Assembly (NCBI RefSeq): GCF_008923185.1
Contig: NZ_WBMT01000004.1
Location: 248,001 to 312,000 of the forward strand
Reading direction: 5' to 3'
DNA: 64,000 nucleotides
Source of the DNA: Actinomadura rudentiformis
Lineage (GTDB): Bacteria; Actinomycetota; Actinomycetes; Streptosporangiales; Streptosporangiaceae
Made by a program: the position numbers and the translations under genes. This document shows, piece after piece, positions 53,380 through 62,615 of the stretch. A model generated the notes under the pieces. It made no database searches, was not told the DNA's origin, and saw only the letters and a list, made by a program, of their open reading frames with translations. Each line of letters opens with the position of its first letter. Position 1 is the first letter of the stretch.

Positions 53380-53560
53380 CAGAGAAGCTGCTGCCAGTGA
53401 TCGAGGCTGGCGACTTCCGCGACGTGACCTTTACCGCCGCCTACTTCCTCGACGTGACCTTCACCTGGGCGCTTACTTCATGGGCGCGGCCTTTAGCGAG
53501 ACTGTCGGCGGCGCGACTTTACTGAGGGTGATTTCCGTCGGGTGGCGGTGGAGGGGCGAC
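53380..53560 (+). pseudogene. Pentapeptide-repeat remnant
   Basis: 'GDFRDVTFTAAYFLDVTFT' and, after a frameshift near 53467, 'GAYFMGAAFSETVGGATF' and 'EGDFR' follow the A(D/N)LxF-like pentapeptide pattern. No intact frame remains. Confidence 0.5.
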
Positions 53561-53641
53561 GCGCGTTGTGGGTCTGTTGGGTACTGGGCTGAGCCGAGGT
53601 GTCGGTCGTAGGTTCAGGCTTGGCCGGTATTCTCCACCGGC

Positions 53642-54229
53642 TCAGGCGCGCCTGTTCACCGCGGCGAGGGCGGCGTCGATGATCTTGCTGAGGTAGGGCC
53701 CGTCGGGAAGCGGGAGGTGGGCCACCAGGCGGTGCCAGATGGGGCCGTACAGCAGGTCCAGGGCCACGTCCACATCGGCTTCGGCGGCCAGTTCGCCCTG
53801 CTGTTGGGCCTTGCGCATGCGTTCTTTGAACGAGTCGATGCGCGGCTTGAAGAGGCTGCCGTGCACCTGGCCGGCGAGTTGCGAATCCTGCAGGCCTTCG
53901 GCGAGCACCCCGAGTATGGCTGATCGGATGCCCGCGTCGGTGAGCAGGCTGAGAGTCCCGGACATCTGCTGGTGGAGGTCGGCAGCGAGGTCGCCGGTGT
54001 CCGAGAAGCCGGTCGGCTGGAGTGCGGCCTCATCGATGGCCTCCAGCATGACCGCCCCCTTGGACGGCCACCATCGGTAGATCGTTTTCTTGCTCACGCC
54101 CGCGCGGGCGGCGATGCCCTCCACGGTCACCTGCGCGTATCCCTGTTCGGCACACAGGTCGAGAGCCGCTTTGAGCGTGGCGCGGTGGCTTCTCTCACTG
54201 CGGCGTTGGGGGTTCGGCGACTCCTGCAC
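53642..54229 (-). CDS. TetR-family repressor
   Basis: 195 aa with HTH 'VTVEGIAARAGVSKKTIYRW' and a TetR_C_16-like end ('ALDLLYGPIWHRLVAHLPLP'). GTG 54229. Divergent from the epimerase gene across 117 bp containing twin operators. Confidence 0.9.
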   Translation of the reverse strand: MQESPNPQRRSERSHRATLKAALDLCAEQGYAQVTVEGIAARAGVSKKTIYRWWPSKGAVMLEAIDEAALQPTGFSDTGDLAADLHQQMSGTLSLLTDAGIRSAILGVLAEGLQDSQLAGQVHGSLFKPRIDSFKERMRKAQQQGELAAEADVDVALDLLYGPIWHRLVAHLPLPDGPYLSKIIDAALAAVNRRA

Positions 54230-54245
54230 AGATCGACCCTAACAG

Positions 54246-54321
54246 AAACGGAACGTGTCGTGTTGACAGGCGGGACAAGCGCGGGACATACTCCCGCTCG
54301 ATGACACGGAACGTGTCGTGT
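54246..54321. promoter_or_regulatory. Twin operators between TetR and epimerase genes
   Basis: ACGGAACGTGTCGTGT occurs twice (54248-54263 and 54306-54321). With its ACACG left arm, the second copy (54304-54321) forms an imperfect palindrome centred on ACGT with ACACG/CGTGT arms. 58 bp apart. Confidence 0.75.
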
Positions 54322-54346
54322 CTTTGCTTCCTCGAGAGGGCTTGGC

Positions 54347-55171
54347 ATGAAGGTCCTGGTGACGAACGCCTCCGGCGCCTTTGGCAGGCAGCTGGTCCCC
54401 CGGCTGATCACGGCCGGGCATACCGTCCTCCGCACCGCCCTGGATGTCCTGGACGCCGCAGCCGTGCGGGAGGCGGTGCAGCGCACCCGGTCCGAGGTCA
54501 TCGTGCATCAGGCGACCGCGCTGTGCGGCAACCCCGGTCTGAGCAAGGCCGACGAGACGAGCCGGATGCACCGCGAGGGCACCGACAACCTGCTGGCCGC
54601 GGCCAAGGAATCCGGCGTTCGGCGCTTCGTCCTGCAGAGCTACGCCGTCGACACGTACGCGAGCAGGAGGGAGGATGATCCGCTCGGCACGGCGGCGTCC
54701 CTGGTGGCCACGATCCGCTACGTCGAGCAGGCCGTCGCCTCCGCCGAGGGCATCGAGGGGCTGGTGTTGCGCTACGGCGACTTCTACGGTCCCGGGACAT
54801 CACTCCAGCTCGGCGAGGAGTATCTCGAGATGGTCAGGAAGCGGCGCTTTCCGATCACCTGGAGGAGCTCCTTCATTCATGTCGCCGATGCGGCACGGGC
54901 CACCGTGGCGGCGGTGGAACGGGGCGCGCCGGGCATCTACGACATCGTCGAAGACGGCCCCGTACCGAAGTCGGAGTGGCTGCCCGTGCTGGCCAGGGCG
55001 GCGCGCGCGAAGCCACCGCGCCGGGTGCCGCCGTGGCTGGGCGGCGAATCCGTCACGGGGTTGTTCACAGAGAACCGGGATGCCTCGAACGCCAAGGCCA
55101 AACGGGAATTGGGCTGGGAACCGCAGGCCGCGTCGTGGCGCGACGGATTCACGCAAATGCTTCAACCCTGA
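54347..55171 (+). CDS. NAD-dependent epimerase/dehydratase (extended SDR)
   Basis: 274 aa with N-terminal Rossmann 'MKVLVTNASGAFGRQLVPRL', a shortened active-site region ('LQSYAVDTYASR'; the YxxxK pair is not clear), and 'GLVLRYGDFYGPGTSLQLGE' and 'PITWRSSFIHVADAARATVA' typical of the family. Catalytic status uncertain; may be an NmrA-like sensor or reductase. Divergent from its TetR. Confidence 0.82.
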   Translation: MKVLVTNASGAFGRQLVPRLITAGHTVLRTALDVLDAAAVREAVQRTRSEVIVHQATALCGNPGLSKADETSRMHREGTDNLLAAAKESGVRRFVLQSYAVDTYASRREDDPLGTAASLVATIRYVEQAVASAEGIEGLVLRYGDFYGPGTSLQLGEEYLEMVRKRRFPITWRSSFIHVADAARATVAAVERGAPGIYDIVEDGPVPKSEWLPVLARAARAKPPRRVPPWLGGESVTGLFTENRDASNAKAKRELGWEPQAASWRDGFTQMLQP

Positions 55172-55381
55172 GCCACCGGCTCCGTGACCAGCGCCGACTT
55201 CGGTCGAAATCCCCCGCCTTTCAGCGAATGGCCAGCTATGAGCGAGCGCAGCGCACTAACAACGGATACAGCCGAGCCACTTATGCGTCGCGACCCCATG
55301 ACCTCCGCCACCGAGGCGTTCGCCGCCAACCACAAAACCGGCCCCCTCGTCTCTCGCTGAGCTCACCGGTCTCGCTTGAGC

Positions 55382-55987
55382 TCAGCGCTGGCTCTCGCCG
55401 TGGGACGACCGATGAGGGTCGGCGCGTACGTGCACGCGCATCCCCTGCATGCCGAACAGGATGAGAAGCTCGACCGCGCCGCCGTCGGCGCTGCCCAGCC
55501 AGTGCGGCAACGACGTGTCGAACTCGGCTGCCTCACCGGGCGGCAAGATCAGGTCGCGCTCGCCGAGCACCAGTCGCAGGCGTCCGTTGAGCACGTACAG
55601 CCATTCGAAGCCGTCGTGAGTCTGCGGGGTCGGTTCGAGCGGTTCCGGCCGCGCGGGGATGATCATCTTGAACGCATGCACGCCGCCTGGCCGCCGGGAC
55701 AACGGGATGAAAGTCATCCCGAACCGCCGGATCGGCTTGAGATGGATCCGGGGGTCGCCGGTGCGCGGGGCGCCGACGAGGTCGTCCAGCGGTACGTCGT
55801 AGATACGGGCCAGCGGCAGCAGCAACTCCAGAGTCGCCCGGCGCTGCCCGCTCTCCAGCCGGGACAGCGTGCTTTCGGATACACCGGTCGTCGCCGCGAG
55901 GTCGGCGAGGGTGATGCCGCGATCGCGACGCAGAGCACGCAGCCTCGGCCCCACTGCGTCAAGCACGTCTTCTGTCGTGGGGTCCAC
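55382..55987 (-). CDS. XRE-family regulator with cupin domain
   Basis: 201 aa. HTH_3 ('RRDRGITLADLAATTGVSES', 'LSRLESGQRRATLELLLPLA') is followed by a cupin ('EWLYVLNGRLRLVLGERDLI', 'LPPGEAAEFDTSLPHWLGSA'). GTG 55987 gives 'VDPTTEDVLDAVGPRLRAL', the usual family start; a TTG at 56011 lies inside the operator. Divergent from the methyltransferase gene it probably represses. Confidence 0.88.
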   Translation of the reverse strand: MDPTTEDVLDAVGPRLRALRRDRGITLADLAATTGVSESTLSRLESGQRRATLELLLPLARIYDVPLDDLVGAPRTGDPRIHLKPIRRFGMTFIPLSRRPGGVHAFKMIIPARPEPLEPTPQTHDGFEWLYVLNGRLRLVLGERDLILPPGEAAEFDTSLPHWLGSADGGAVELLILFGMQGMRVHVRADPHRSSHGESQR

Positions 55988-55993
55988 GAGGCC

Positions 55994-56014
55994 ATCTTGC
56001 CGGAACAGCAAGAT
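55994..56014. promoter_or_regulatory. Perfect dyad, likely XRE operator
   Basis: ATCTTGC (55994-56000) and GCAAGAT (56008-56014) are exact complements separated by 7 bp, just upstream of the XRE-cupin start and 60 bp before the methyltransferase. Confidence 0.7.
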
Positions 56015-56073
56015 TTCGTGCCAGATCGTGGTGGCCTGGCAAGACTGAGCGCCTCCCGACAGAAGGAGTCTTG

Positions 56074-56700
56074 ATGAGCAGCACCGATGCGGTCACGTTC
56101 TGGGACGACATCCACGCAGCCCGAACGGCGGCCATCGACCCGCAGCCGAACGTTCGCCTCACCGAGACGGTCATAGGCTTGCCGCCCGGCGACGCGTTGG
56201 ACCTCGGATGCGGCAACGGCGGCGACGCGCTGTGGCTCGCCGGCCAGGGGTGGCACGTCACAGCCGCCGACATCTCAGCGGTGGCGCTCGAACGGCTCGC
56301 CGCTCTCGCGCGCTCGGTCGGCCTGGGCGACCGCGTCATCACCGCGCGGTACGACCTGCACGAGTCTTTCCCACGGGGCGGATTCGACCTCATCTGCGCC
56401 CACTACCTGCACACGCCCTTCGACCTGGACAGAGCAACCGCCCTGCGCTCGGCCGCGTACGCACTGCGCCCCGGCGGGCGGTTGCTGGTCGTCGACCACG
56501 GCTCGACCGCGCCGTGGTCGTGGAACCAAGATCCCGGCATCCGGTATCCGAGCCCGCAGGAGGTCGCCGCAGGCATCGATCTGGACGCGGCGACATGGAC
56601 GGTCGAACGGGCCGACGCACCCCGCCGGATCGCGACCGGACCAGACGGGAGCACCGCTGAGATCACCGACCACGTCCTGCTCATCCGCCGCACTGTCTGA
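56074..56700 (+). CDS. Class I SAM-dependent methyltransferase
   Basis: 208 aa; motif I 'ALDLGCGNGGDALWLAGQGW' and 'VTAADISAVALERLAAL', post-I 'FDLICAHYLHTPFDLDRATA'. TehB/thiopurine-methyltransferase-like size; probably detoxifies a small molecule. ATG 56074, 5 nt after AGAAGGAG. Confidence 0.9.
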   Translation: MSSTDAVTFWDDIHAARTAAIDPQPNVRLTETVIGLPPGDALDLGCGNGGDALWLAGQGWHVTAADISAVALERLAALARSVGLGDRVITARYDLHESFPRGGFDLICAHYLHTPFDLDRATALRSAAYALRPGGRLLVVDHGSTAPWSWNQDPGIRYPSPQEVAAGIDLDAATWTVERADAPRRIATGPDGSTAEITDHVLLIRRTV

Positions 56701-56743
56701 CACGGCGTCCAGCGCCGCTCCCACCACAGGAAGGGGGACCACT

Positions 56744-57241
56744 GTGTCCAGGACCACGCGCCGCAACCGCCGCGACACCCCGCCTCCCCGGACCGGAGGC
56801 AGCGAGACCGAGATCCTGCGCGGATTCCTCGACTACCTCCGGACCTCGATGGCCACGAAGGTCGACGGTGCGCCCGAACCGCAGGTGCGGACAGCCGCAG
56901 TGCCCTCGGGCACGAACCTGCTCGGCCTGCTCAACCACCTGACTTTCGTAGAACGCTCGATCTTCCTCGGAGACAACGTCACCGACTGGCAAGCAACGTT
57001 CCGGGCCGCACCAGCCGACAGCGTGGCCGATGTCGTCTCCCGCTACCGAGACACGGTCGAGCGCGCCAACGACGTTCTGGACGGGTGCACCGATCTCGGC
57101 GCACCCGTCCCCCGACCACAGCCGGGCCGCCCTGCCCCCAGCGTCCGCTGGGCACTCACCCACATGATCGAAGAGACCGGCCGCCACGCGGGCCACGCGG
57201 ACATCCTCCGCGAACTGATCGACGGCACGACCGGCCGCTGA
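56744..57241 (+). CDS. DinB/DUF664 family protein
   Basis: 165 aa of four-helix DinB fold: 'ILRGFLDYLRTSMATKVDG', 'NLLGLLNHLTFVERSIFL', 'VRWALTHMIEETGRHAGHAD'. The His triad positions (NHL, HMI, RHAGH) are kept, consistent with metal or mycothiol-transferase-like function. GTG 56744, 43 nt after the methyltransferase; probably one operon. Confidence 0.85.
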   Translation: MSRTTRRNRRDTPPPRTGGSETEILRGFLDYLRTSMATKVDGAPEPQVRTAAVPSGTNLLGLLNHLTFVERSIFLGDNVTDWQATFRAAPADSVADVVSRYRDTVERANDVLDGCTDLGAPVPRPQPGRPAPSVRWALTHMIEETGRHAGHADILRELIDGTTGR

Positions 57242-57576
57242 CACCTCTCACTGCAGCTCCCCCGGCACATGCCTGACGTCAGTCAGACGGAGATCTCCCG
57301 GCTGTCACCCTCACGATCGACCAGTTGACCGCGACACTGGCCAACGCGCTGGACGTGAAAAGCGTGGCGCCGTCCCACACCTGGCAGCACGCGACGTTAC
57401 GAAAGGCCTGGTTGAACTGCGCGGGGCCGCCGCCCCACCAGTACGCGATCGCGCCGCCCCGCAGCGCAGGCCGTCCGGGCACCTGCGCGCGCCGCTGACC
57501 TCGCAGAGGCGGTCAAGTGTCGGGCCAGGCACGCGGGGGCGGCACCCTTGATGCGACTGTTTCTGGGGGTGGATCT
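57242..57576. other. No gene seen
   Basis: 335 bp. A plus frame ('VTLTIDQLTATLANALDVKS') is coding-like but has no start or family match. Confidence 0.35.
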
Positions 57577-58041
57577 TCAGCCCAGGGCTGCCAGCTCTCT
57601 TTTCCACCTGTCCGGGTCACGGGATTCGCCGGGCGCGTTCACCTCGGCGTAGCGCACCATCCCTGCCTTGTCGACCAGGAACGTGCCGCGTACGGCCATT
57701 CCGCGGTCGCGGTCGAACACGCCGTAACGAGTGGCGATCTCGCCGTGCGGCCAGTAGTCCGACAGGAGCGGGAACTGGTAACCCTCGTCCAGGGCCCAGG
57801 CTTTCAGCGCGAACACATGGTCGGCCGAGACCCCGAGAACCTGGGCGTTGTCGTTCTGGAAGCTGCCAATCGCATCTCGTACGGCGCACAACTCGCCGGT
57901 ACAGATGCCAGAGAAGGCAAACGGATAGAAGACGACGAGCACATTGCGTTGGCCCCGGAAAGACGAGAGCGTCACCTGCTGGTTGTTCTGGTCCGGCAGG
58001 GTGAAGTCTGGAGCCTCGGTACCAACCTCGGGGGGTGCCAT
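57577..58041 (-). CDS. Peroxiredoxin, AhpE-like
   Basis: 154-aa thiol peroxidase: 'VGTEAPDFTLPDQNNQQVTL', peroxidatic Cys in 'YPFAFSGICTGELCAVRD', and 'FLVDKAGMVRYAEVN'. Length equals AhpE (~153). ATG 58041 is preferred (AAGGAG at 8 nt); ATG 58047 would be only 2 nt away. A second Cys 5 residues on could act as resolving Cys. Confidence 0.92.
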   Translation of the reverse strand: MAPPEVGTEAPDFTLPDQNNQQVTLSSFRGQRNVLVVFYPFAFSGICTGELCAVRDAIGSFQNDNAQVLGVSADHVFALKAWALDEGYQFPLLSDYWPHGEIATRYGVFDRDRGMAVRGTFLVDKAGMVRYAEVNAPGESRDPDRWKRELAALG

Positions 58042-58173
58042 GCGCATATCTCCTTGGTCCGCGCCCACGTCGGCCTTTCGGGGACGCCAGGCGCGATCCT
58101 ATGCCCAAGATCCAGGCGACAACGCGACCGCGGCCGCTGCCAGGACGGCGGCGGCCGCGGTGAGCGGAATCGG

Positions 58174-58376
58174 TCAGGACTCGAGCGCGCTGACCTGCCG
58201 GTACGGCCAGCCGTAGTTCTCCAGGTTGTACTTTCCGTAGTTGTAGAAGGCCTGCATCCTTCCACACCCTCGCGGTCCCAGAGGGCGTGCTCATATACGC
58301 AGTAGTTGCCGTCGTAGCAATGAGCGCGAGCGTACGTGGAAACGTCGCCATGACGCTTGGGGACCGGGAACGTCAT
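58174..58376 (-). pseudogene. Peptidase-inhibitor-I36-like protein, frameshifted
   Basis: 'HCYDGNYCVYEHALWDREG' and, one frame over, 'AFYNYGKYNLENYGWPYRQV' plus SALES-stop together give the Cys/aromatic pattern of small secreted I36-like proteins. The shift lies near 58262. No clean signal peptide is in frame. Confidence 0.5.
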
Positions 58377-58618
58377 GACGGTTCCGGGCCACTCGATCTG
58401 GTAGATCAGAACAGAGCGTCCGCCGTTGAGGTCGCGTGGGCCAATTGCCGAGAACCGGTGATCAGATTGGCAGCGTTCCGGCGAAGTTCGGTAGTCCCCG
58501 GACCGGCGGCCTACGCCATGACACCCTGGGTCCCGCGTCACGCCCGGCGCGAAGTTGGGGCGGGCTCGGCTCGGTTCGGTCCGGAGACGCTACGCGAGTT
58601 GGCCGGTCCGCTGAGGAT

Positions 58619-58789
58619 TCATTTGTCGCGTGGACGTCGGCGTTCCTTGAGATGGGCGGCTAGGAGTGCGGCCGTGTAGTCGGCCATGAAGCGCGGCACG
58701 CGCAGCGTGAGCAGGGTCCGGTGAACGGCTGAAGCCAGAGCCGGCCACTTGTCAGGGTCATCCTGATGACGCTGCGTGCGCGCGGCCAT
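58619..58789 (-). CDS. Hypothetical small protein (56 aa)
   Basis: 'MAARTQRHQDDPDKWPALAS' then 'RVPRFMADYTAALLAAHLKE' and a basic tail. ATG 58789 follows GAGAGG. Unrecognised; composition supports coding. Confidence 0.5.
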   Translation of the reverse strand: MAARTQRHQDDPDKWPALASAVHRTLLTLRVPRFMADYTAALLAAHLKERRRPRDK

Positions 58790-59169
58790 GGCACCTCTCT
58801 CCCCAGGAACGAACCTCCCTGAATTCAACCGTCTCAAGCCGCGCGCGATTTCAGCAGAGTCTTACGAGGTGTGAACGTTTTCCGCAGCGGTCCCAGACGC
58901 CTCGAAGGCGCGGGACGTGAGCCTGGAGTCCTGCGGGCACCGATCGGTGCCGGACCGAGTCAGTAGATCACGCCGATGGCGCGACAGATGTGGTCGGTGG
59001 CACAGGTCGGGCACCGCAGAGGCAGATCGGATGGTTCGGCCGAGTCGGCGATCGCCCGGAAGCCAAGGGGCGGGCCGGCGCCTGATTCCGGCGACAATGG
59101 AAGTCCGGCCGACATCCAGAACATTGCCGCAGGGGGATGCCTGGCGCCGCGAAGCGCATCAGACGCGTA
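58790..59169. other. No gene seen
   Basis: 380 bp without a supported gene or signal. Confidence 0.35.
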
Positions 59170-59769
59170 CTAGCTGGGGCTCTGGGCTCGCAGTGGCGCC
59201 AGCGCCCTCGACCAGGCGACCAGTTGGTCGAGCATCTCGGTCAGCGCCTCCTCCTGATGTGGCATCGGGCGAAGGTGCTGGTAGCCCTCAAAGTCGGTGT
59301 GCAGCCCGAGCCCGACCTGGGCCGACACGTCGGCGATCTGGAGCTCGCCCATCATCGACCGGAGCTGCTCGACGGCCCGCGTGCCGCCGAACGCGCCATA
59401 GCCGACGAAACCGGCCGCCTTGTTGGTCCATTCGGCGTACAGGTAGTCGATCGCGTTCTTCAGCGCGGCCGGAGGCGCGTGGTTGTACTCGGGCGTGACG
59501 AACACATAGCCGTCGAAGCGATCGACGATCTGCGACCAGGTCCTGGTATGCGGCCGGGTGTAACGGGCCATCAGCGGCGTGAACGGTTCGTCGAACATGG
59601 GCAGATCGATCTCAGCGAGGTCGACGATCTCAAACTCGGCGTCCTCGCGCCTGGACGCCAGATCGTGCACCCAGCGGCCGACATCGCCACCCTTTCGAGG
59701 GATGCCGACGACTTCCCCGTGGTGACCGGGCCGAGTGCTGCCGACGATGATGGCGATCTTGATGGTCAT
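59170..59769 (-). CDS. NADPH-dependent FMN reductase family protein
   Basis: 199-aa flavodoxin-like enzyme: 'IKIAIIVGSTRPG' (FMN phosphate loop), 'YVFVTPEYNHAPPAALKNAI' (isoalloxazine loop), 'AAGFVGYGAFGGTRAVEQLR'. Between GSTRPG and 'GRWVHDLASRR' it has about nine extra residues (around IPRKGGD) compared with the usual loop, at the flavin phosphate site. ATG 59769. Divergent from an AraC gene. Confidence 0.88.
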   Translation of the reverse strand: MTIKIAIIVGSTRPGHHGEVVGIPRKGGDVGRWVHDLASRREDAEFEIVDLAEIDLPMFDEPFTPLMARYTRPHTRTWSQIVDRFDGYVFVTPEYNHAPPAALKNAIDYLYAEWTNKAAGFVGYGAFGGTRAVEQLRSMMGELQIADVSAQVGLGLHTDFEGYQHLRPMPHQEEALTEMLDQLVAWSRALAPLRAQSPS

Positions 59770-59839
59770 CGGGTTTTGCCTTCCGTGTCGTATCACAGTC
59801 CTGAACGACATTACGGCGACAGCACGAGACGGAAAATGC

Positions 59840-59871
59840 ATCGACGTCTCATCTTTTCCATCGAACGTCTC
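59840..59871. promoter_or_regulatory. Direct repeats, candidate AraC sites
   Basis: ATCGACGTCTC (59840-59850) and ATCGAACGTCTC (59860-59871) are direct repeats two helical turns apart, just upstream of the AraC start and within the 120-bp divergent gap. Confidence 0.6.
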
Positions 59872-59889
59872 GCTGCATAGACTTCTCGT

Positions 59890-60789
59890 GTGGACGTATT
59901 GAGTGACGTCATCTCGAGCATGCGCATCGGACGACCTGGCTTCGCGCGTGCCGAGCTGCGCTCGCCGTGGGGGATGCGGTTTCCGCCGAGCCCCGGCACC
60001 GCAGGGTTCACCGTGGTCCTGCGCGGGTCGTGCTGGCTGCTGGTCGACGGCGCGGAACCGGTCGCCGTCGGCCCGAGCGACGTGATCTTCGTTCCGCGCG
60101 GGGACGGCCACGGTCTGGCCGATGACCCGGCCACGCCGCTGGTCGAGGCCACCCGTCCGCCGGAGCCACCGGCCGGGCACCACGCCGACGTGGTCACGCT
60201 CTGCGGCGGCTACCGGCTCGACCCGAACCGGACCCACCCGCTGCTCCAGGACGTTCCCGCGGTGCTCCACCTGCCCGCGCACGTCGGCCGGCACGACGAC
60301 CTGCGCGCCACAGTCGGCGCGCTCGGCCGCGAGCTCGACAAGGCTCGCCCTGGCGGCGCGGCACTCGTCCCGCTCTTGCTCGACATGCTGCTGCTGTACG
60401 TGCTGCGTGCCTGGTTCGAGGACCAGCCGCGTCGCCCCGGCGGCACGGGCTGGGCGGCAGCGTTGGCCGATCCATCGATCAGCTTGGCGCTGCACGCCAT
60501 CCACCGGGATCCGGCCCACGGATGGACCGTCCAGTCGCTCGCCGACGAGGCCGGGCTCTCCCGAGCAGCGTTCGCCCGCCGCTTCACCGCCGCGACCCGT
60601 CAGCCACCGCTGGCCTATCTGACCTGGTGGCGGCTGACCACCGCGGCGAGCATGCTCCGTGCCGGCGACGCCTCGCTGGAACAGGTGGCCTCCAGCGTGG
60701 GCTATTCCTCCCAGTTCGCCCTCGCCAACGCGTTCAAGCGAGAGTACGGCGTCGCCCCCGGACGATTCCGCCGCGCGGCACGGACATGA
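59890..60789 (+). CDS. AraC-family regulator with cupin_6 sensor domain
   Basis: 299 aa. N-terminal cupin ('PGTAGFTVVLRGSCWLLVDG') and C-terminal double HTH ('WTVQSLADEAGLSRAAFARR', 'ASLEQVASSVGYSSQFALAN', 'FKREYGVAPGRFRR'). GTG 59890. Likely activator of the divergent FMN reductase gene. Confidence 0.92.
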   Translation: MDVLSDVISSMRIGRPGFARAELRSPWGMRFPPSPGTAGFTVVLRGSCWLLVDGAEPVAVGPSDVIFVPRGDGHGLADDPATPLVEATRPPEPPAGHHADVVTLCGGYRLDPNRTHPLLQDVPAVLHLPAHVGRHDDLRATVGALGRELDKARPGGAALVPLLLDMLLLYVLRAWFEDQPRRPGGTGWAAALADPSISLALHAIHRDPAHGWTVQSLADEAGLSRAAFARRFTAATRQPPLAYLTWWRLTTAASMLRAGDASLEQVASSVGYSSQFALANAFKREYGVAPGRFRRAART

Positions 60790-60984
60790 CATATGCATCC
60801 CCTGGCGCGTGTTGACCGCGCGTGGTGACCGGGGGTGTCGCTGAGTTCGAGCACCACCGTGCCGAACTTTGATCGCGGCGCGTCTCCGTAACTCCCACGC
60901 ACACGTGCCGGGCATCCGGTGTGGCGCGCCCCGGGAACCGCGGGATGAGTGATCACGTCCTACCCCAGGACACGGGGAGGCACG

Positions 60985-61473
60985 ATGGGCGGGCAGCGGG
61001 CATGGACTGCTGAGGTGTCGAAGGCCTTTTGGCGGATCATCGGGCGCCCCGGCGTCGAGGTAACGCTCATGGTGGTGACCTTTGGCGTGTTGGCCACCGT
61101 TGCGGGCACGCTCGCCTTTGACATGGTCCAGTTTGAGCGGAAGGGCGTCGAGGCTGACGGCATCGTTGTCGAGCAGCGAAGAAAGGGCATCGACGTGGTG
61201 TTCACGACCGCAGCAGGGCAGCGTGTCCGGGCCTCCATCAAAGAGGTCGACTGGGAGGGGTCGGAGCTACCGAAGGTCGGCGCCAAGGTCCGGATCCAGT
61301 ACTGGCCGTCCCACCCGGCACAGGGCGCAATCGATGCACGGGGGTATGACAGAAGGATCTTTGGCGTGGTCCTTTTCGGGGGTTTTGCTGTGGCGTTCGG
61401 GATCTGGGCCTGCCTGACCCAATACCGCTCAAGAAAACGCTCAGCACAGCCCAGGAAGTCGCGGCCGAGCTGA
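60985..61473 (+). CDS. DUF3592-type membrane protein
   Basis: 162 aa with two membrane helices ('TLMVVTFGVLATVAGTLAF' and 'FGVVLFGGFAVAFGIWACL') flanking a beta-rich extracytoplasmic domain ('EADGIVVEQRRKGIDVVFTT', 'VRIQYWPSHPAQGAI'). ATG 60985 follows GGGGAGG. Function unknown. Confidence 0.8.
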   Translation: MGGQRAWTAEVSKAFWRIIGRPGVEVTLMVVTFGVLATVAGTLAFDMVQFERKGVEADGIVVEQRRKGIDVVFTTAAGQRVRASIKEVDWEGSELPKVGAKVRIQYWPSHPAQGAIDARGYDRRIFGVVLFGGFAVAFGIWACLTQYRSRKRSAQPRKSRPS

Positions 61474-61717
61474 AGCCCAATCACCCGGCCAACGCCGTGG
61501 TGCCCGAACTCACAGACACTGATCTTTGTCGTGGAGTCGTAGGCCGGTGCCCCAAGTGAACGACAAACGGTGCCCGTCCTCATGCCCAAAGCCACTCGGA
61601 GCTGGTCGTGTGGAGCATGCCATAGGTGGCGGGTACAGCGGCGGCAGCGGGTTGCGTTCGAGGCCATGATCGGGCGATGCTGGGCCGACCCCGCAGCGAC
61701 AGCACTGTGGGTGAGAC

Positions 61718-62285
61718 ATGGACGTGATCAGCACAGCCGAGGTCCCGGCGGGTGAACGGTTCGCCTTCTGGCGTGAGGTGAGCTCGAAGACCGGGGCGCC
61801 CTTCGATTTACGTTGCGAACGGCAGTTGGAGAGCCGCTTCCAGGCTCAAGTCGGGATCAGCGAGTTCGGCCCCGTACAGGCGACACTGACGACCACGATG
61901 CCGCACGTGGTGCACCGCACGCACAAGCTCATCCGCCGGGCCGATCCTGAAGCGTTCTGGCTGGGCTGCATGGTGCGCGGCGGCGGCACGATGGAGCAAG
62001 GCGACCAGCGCGCGAACCTCTGCGGCGGCTGAGCGCGGTCCGCATCCCGGGTGCCGGGGTATCGGGGCGCTGACCTCGGCGTTCTTGCTCCAGCTCGCGC
62101 GGCAGTTGGACGAACTCAGCCTGTCAGACACCGCCCGGCTGTCGACCCTGACGCTGGATGTGCTCACCGCCGCGCTGGCTGATGCGCTCGAGGCTCAGAA
62201 CGCGGTGCCGCCTCACACCAGGCGGCGCGCGCTGATGGCCCGAATCCACGCGTTCATCCGCGAGAACCTGGGCGATGCGCACTGA
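61718..62285 (+). pseudogene. AraC-family regulator, truncated and frameshifted
   Basis: An AraC-binding-like N-terminus ('FAFWREVSSKTGAPFDLRCE', 'HRTHKLIRRADPEAFWLGCM') ends at a premature stop (62030). The middle part continues in another frame ('QLARQLDELSLSDTARLSTL', 'RRALMARIHAFIRENLGDAH') and stops exactly where the DNA-binding domain should begin. No HTH remains. Confidence 0.8.
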
Positions 62286-62615
62286 CGAACATCTGACCCT
62301 CGTCGATCCGTACAGAAGCCCTCGGGGCAGTGACCCGGTCTCCCGGCCGGCGCCGCCCCGATGGCGCTGTGCACTCCTCCGCCTGCGAATGCGCCGACCC
62401 CGAAAGCGACGCCCAGTTGAACTCGCGGTCACAGATTTCCCGGCGTCAGCCGATTACCGCCTGGCTGCCTGTCCTTGCTGCGGGGCAGCGGGCGCTAGAG
62501 AGCTGACCAGGTCTGCGGCAGTGGCCGGGATTGATGCTGTTCCTCGGGCCTGGGGGCCGGTCGTCGTGGGTGGTGTTCCGGTGACCGATGGGCGTTGTTG
62601 CCATCGGCACGGTCT
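62286..62615. other. No gene seen
   Basis: 330 bp between the AraC remnant and the end of the TPR regulator gene; no supported feature. Confidence 0.35.

Noticed and set aside
56011..56011. TTG start for the XRE-cupin gene
   Set aside because: It lies inside the dyad operator and adds residues not seen at the family N-terminus; GTG 55987 fits better.
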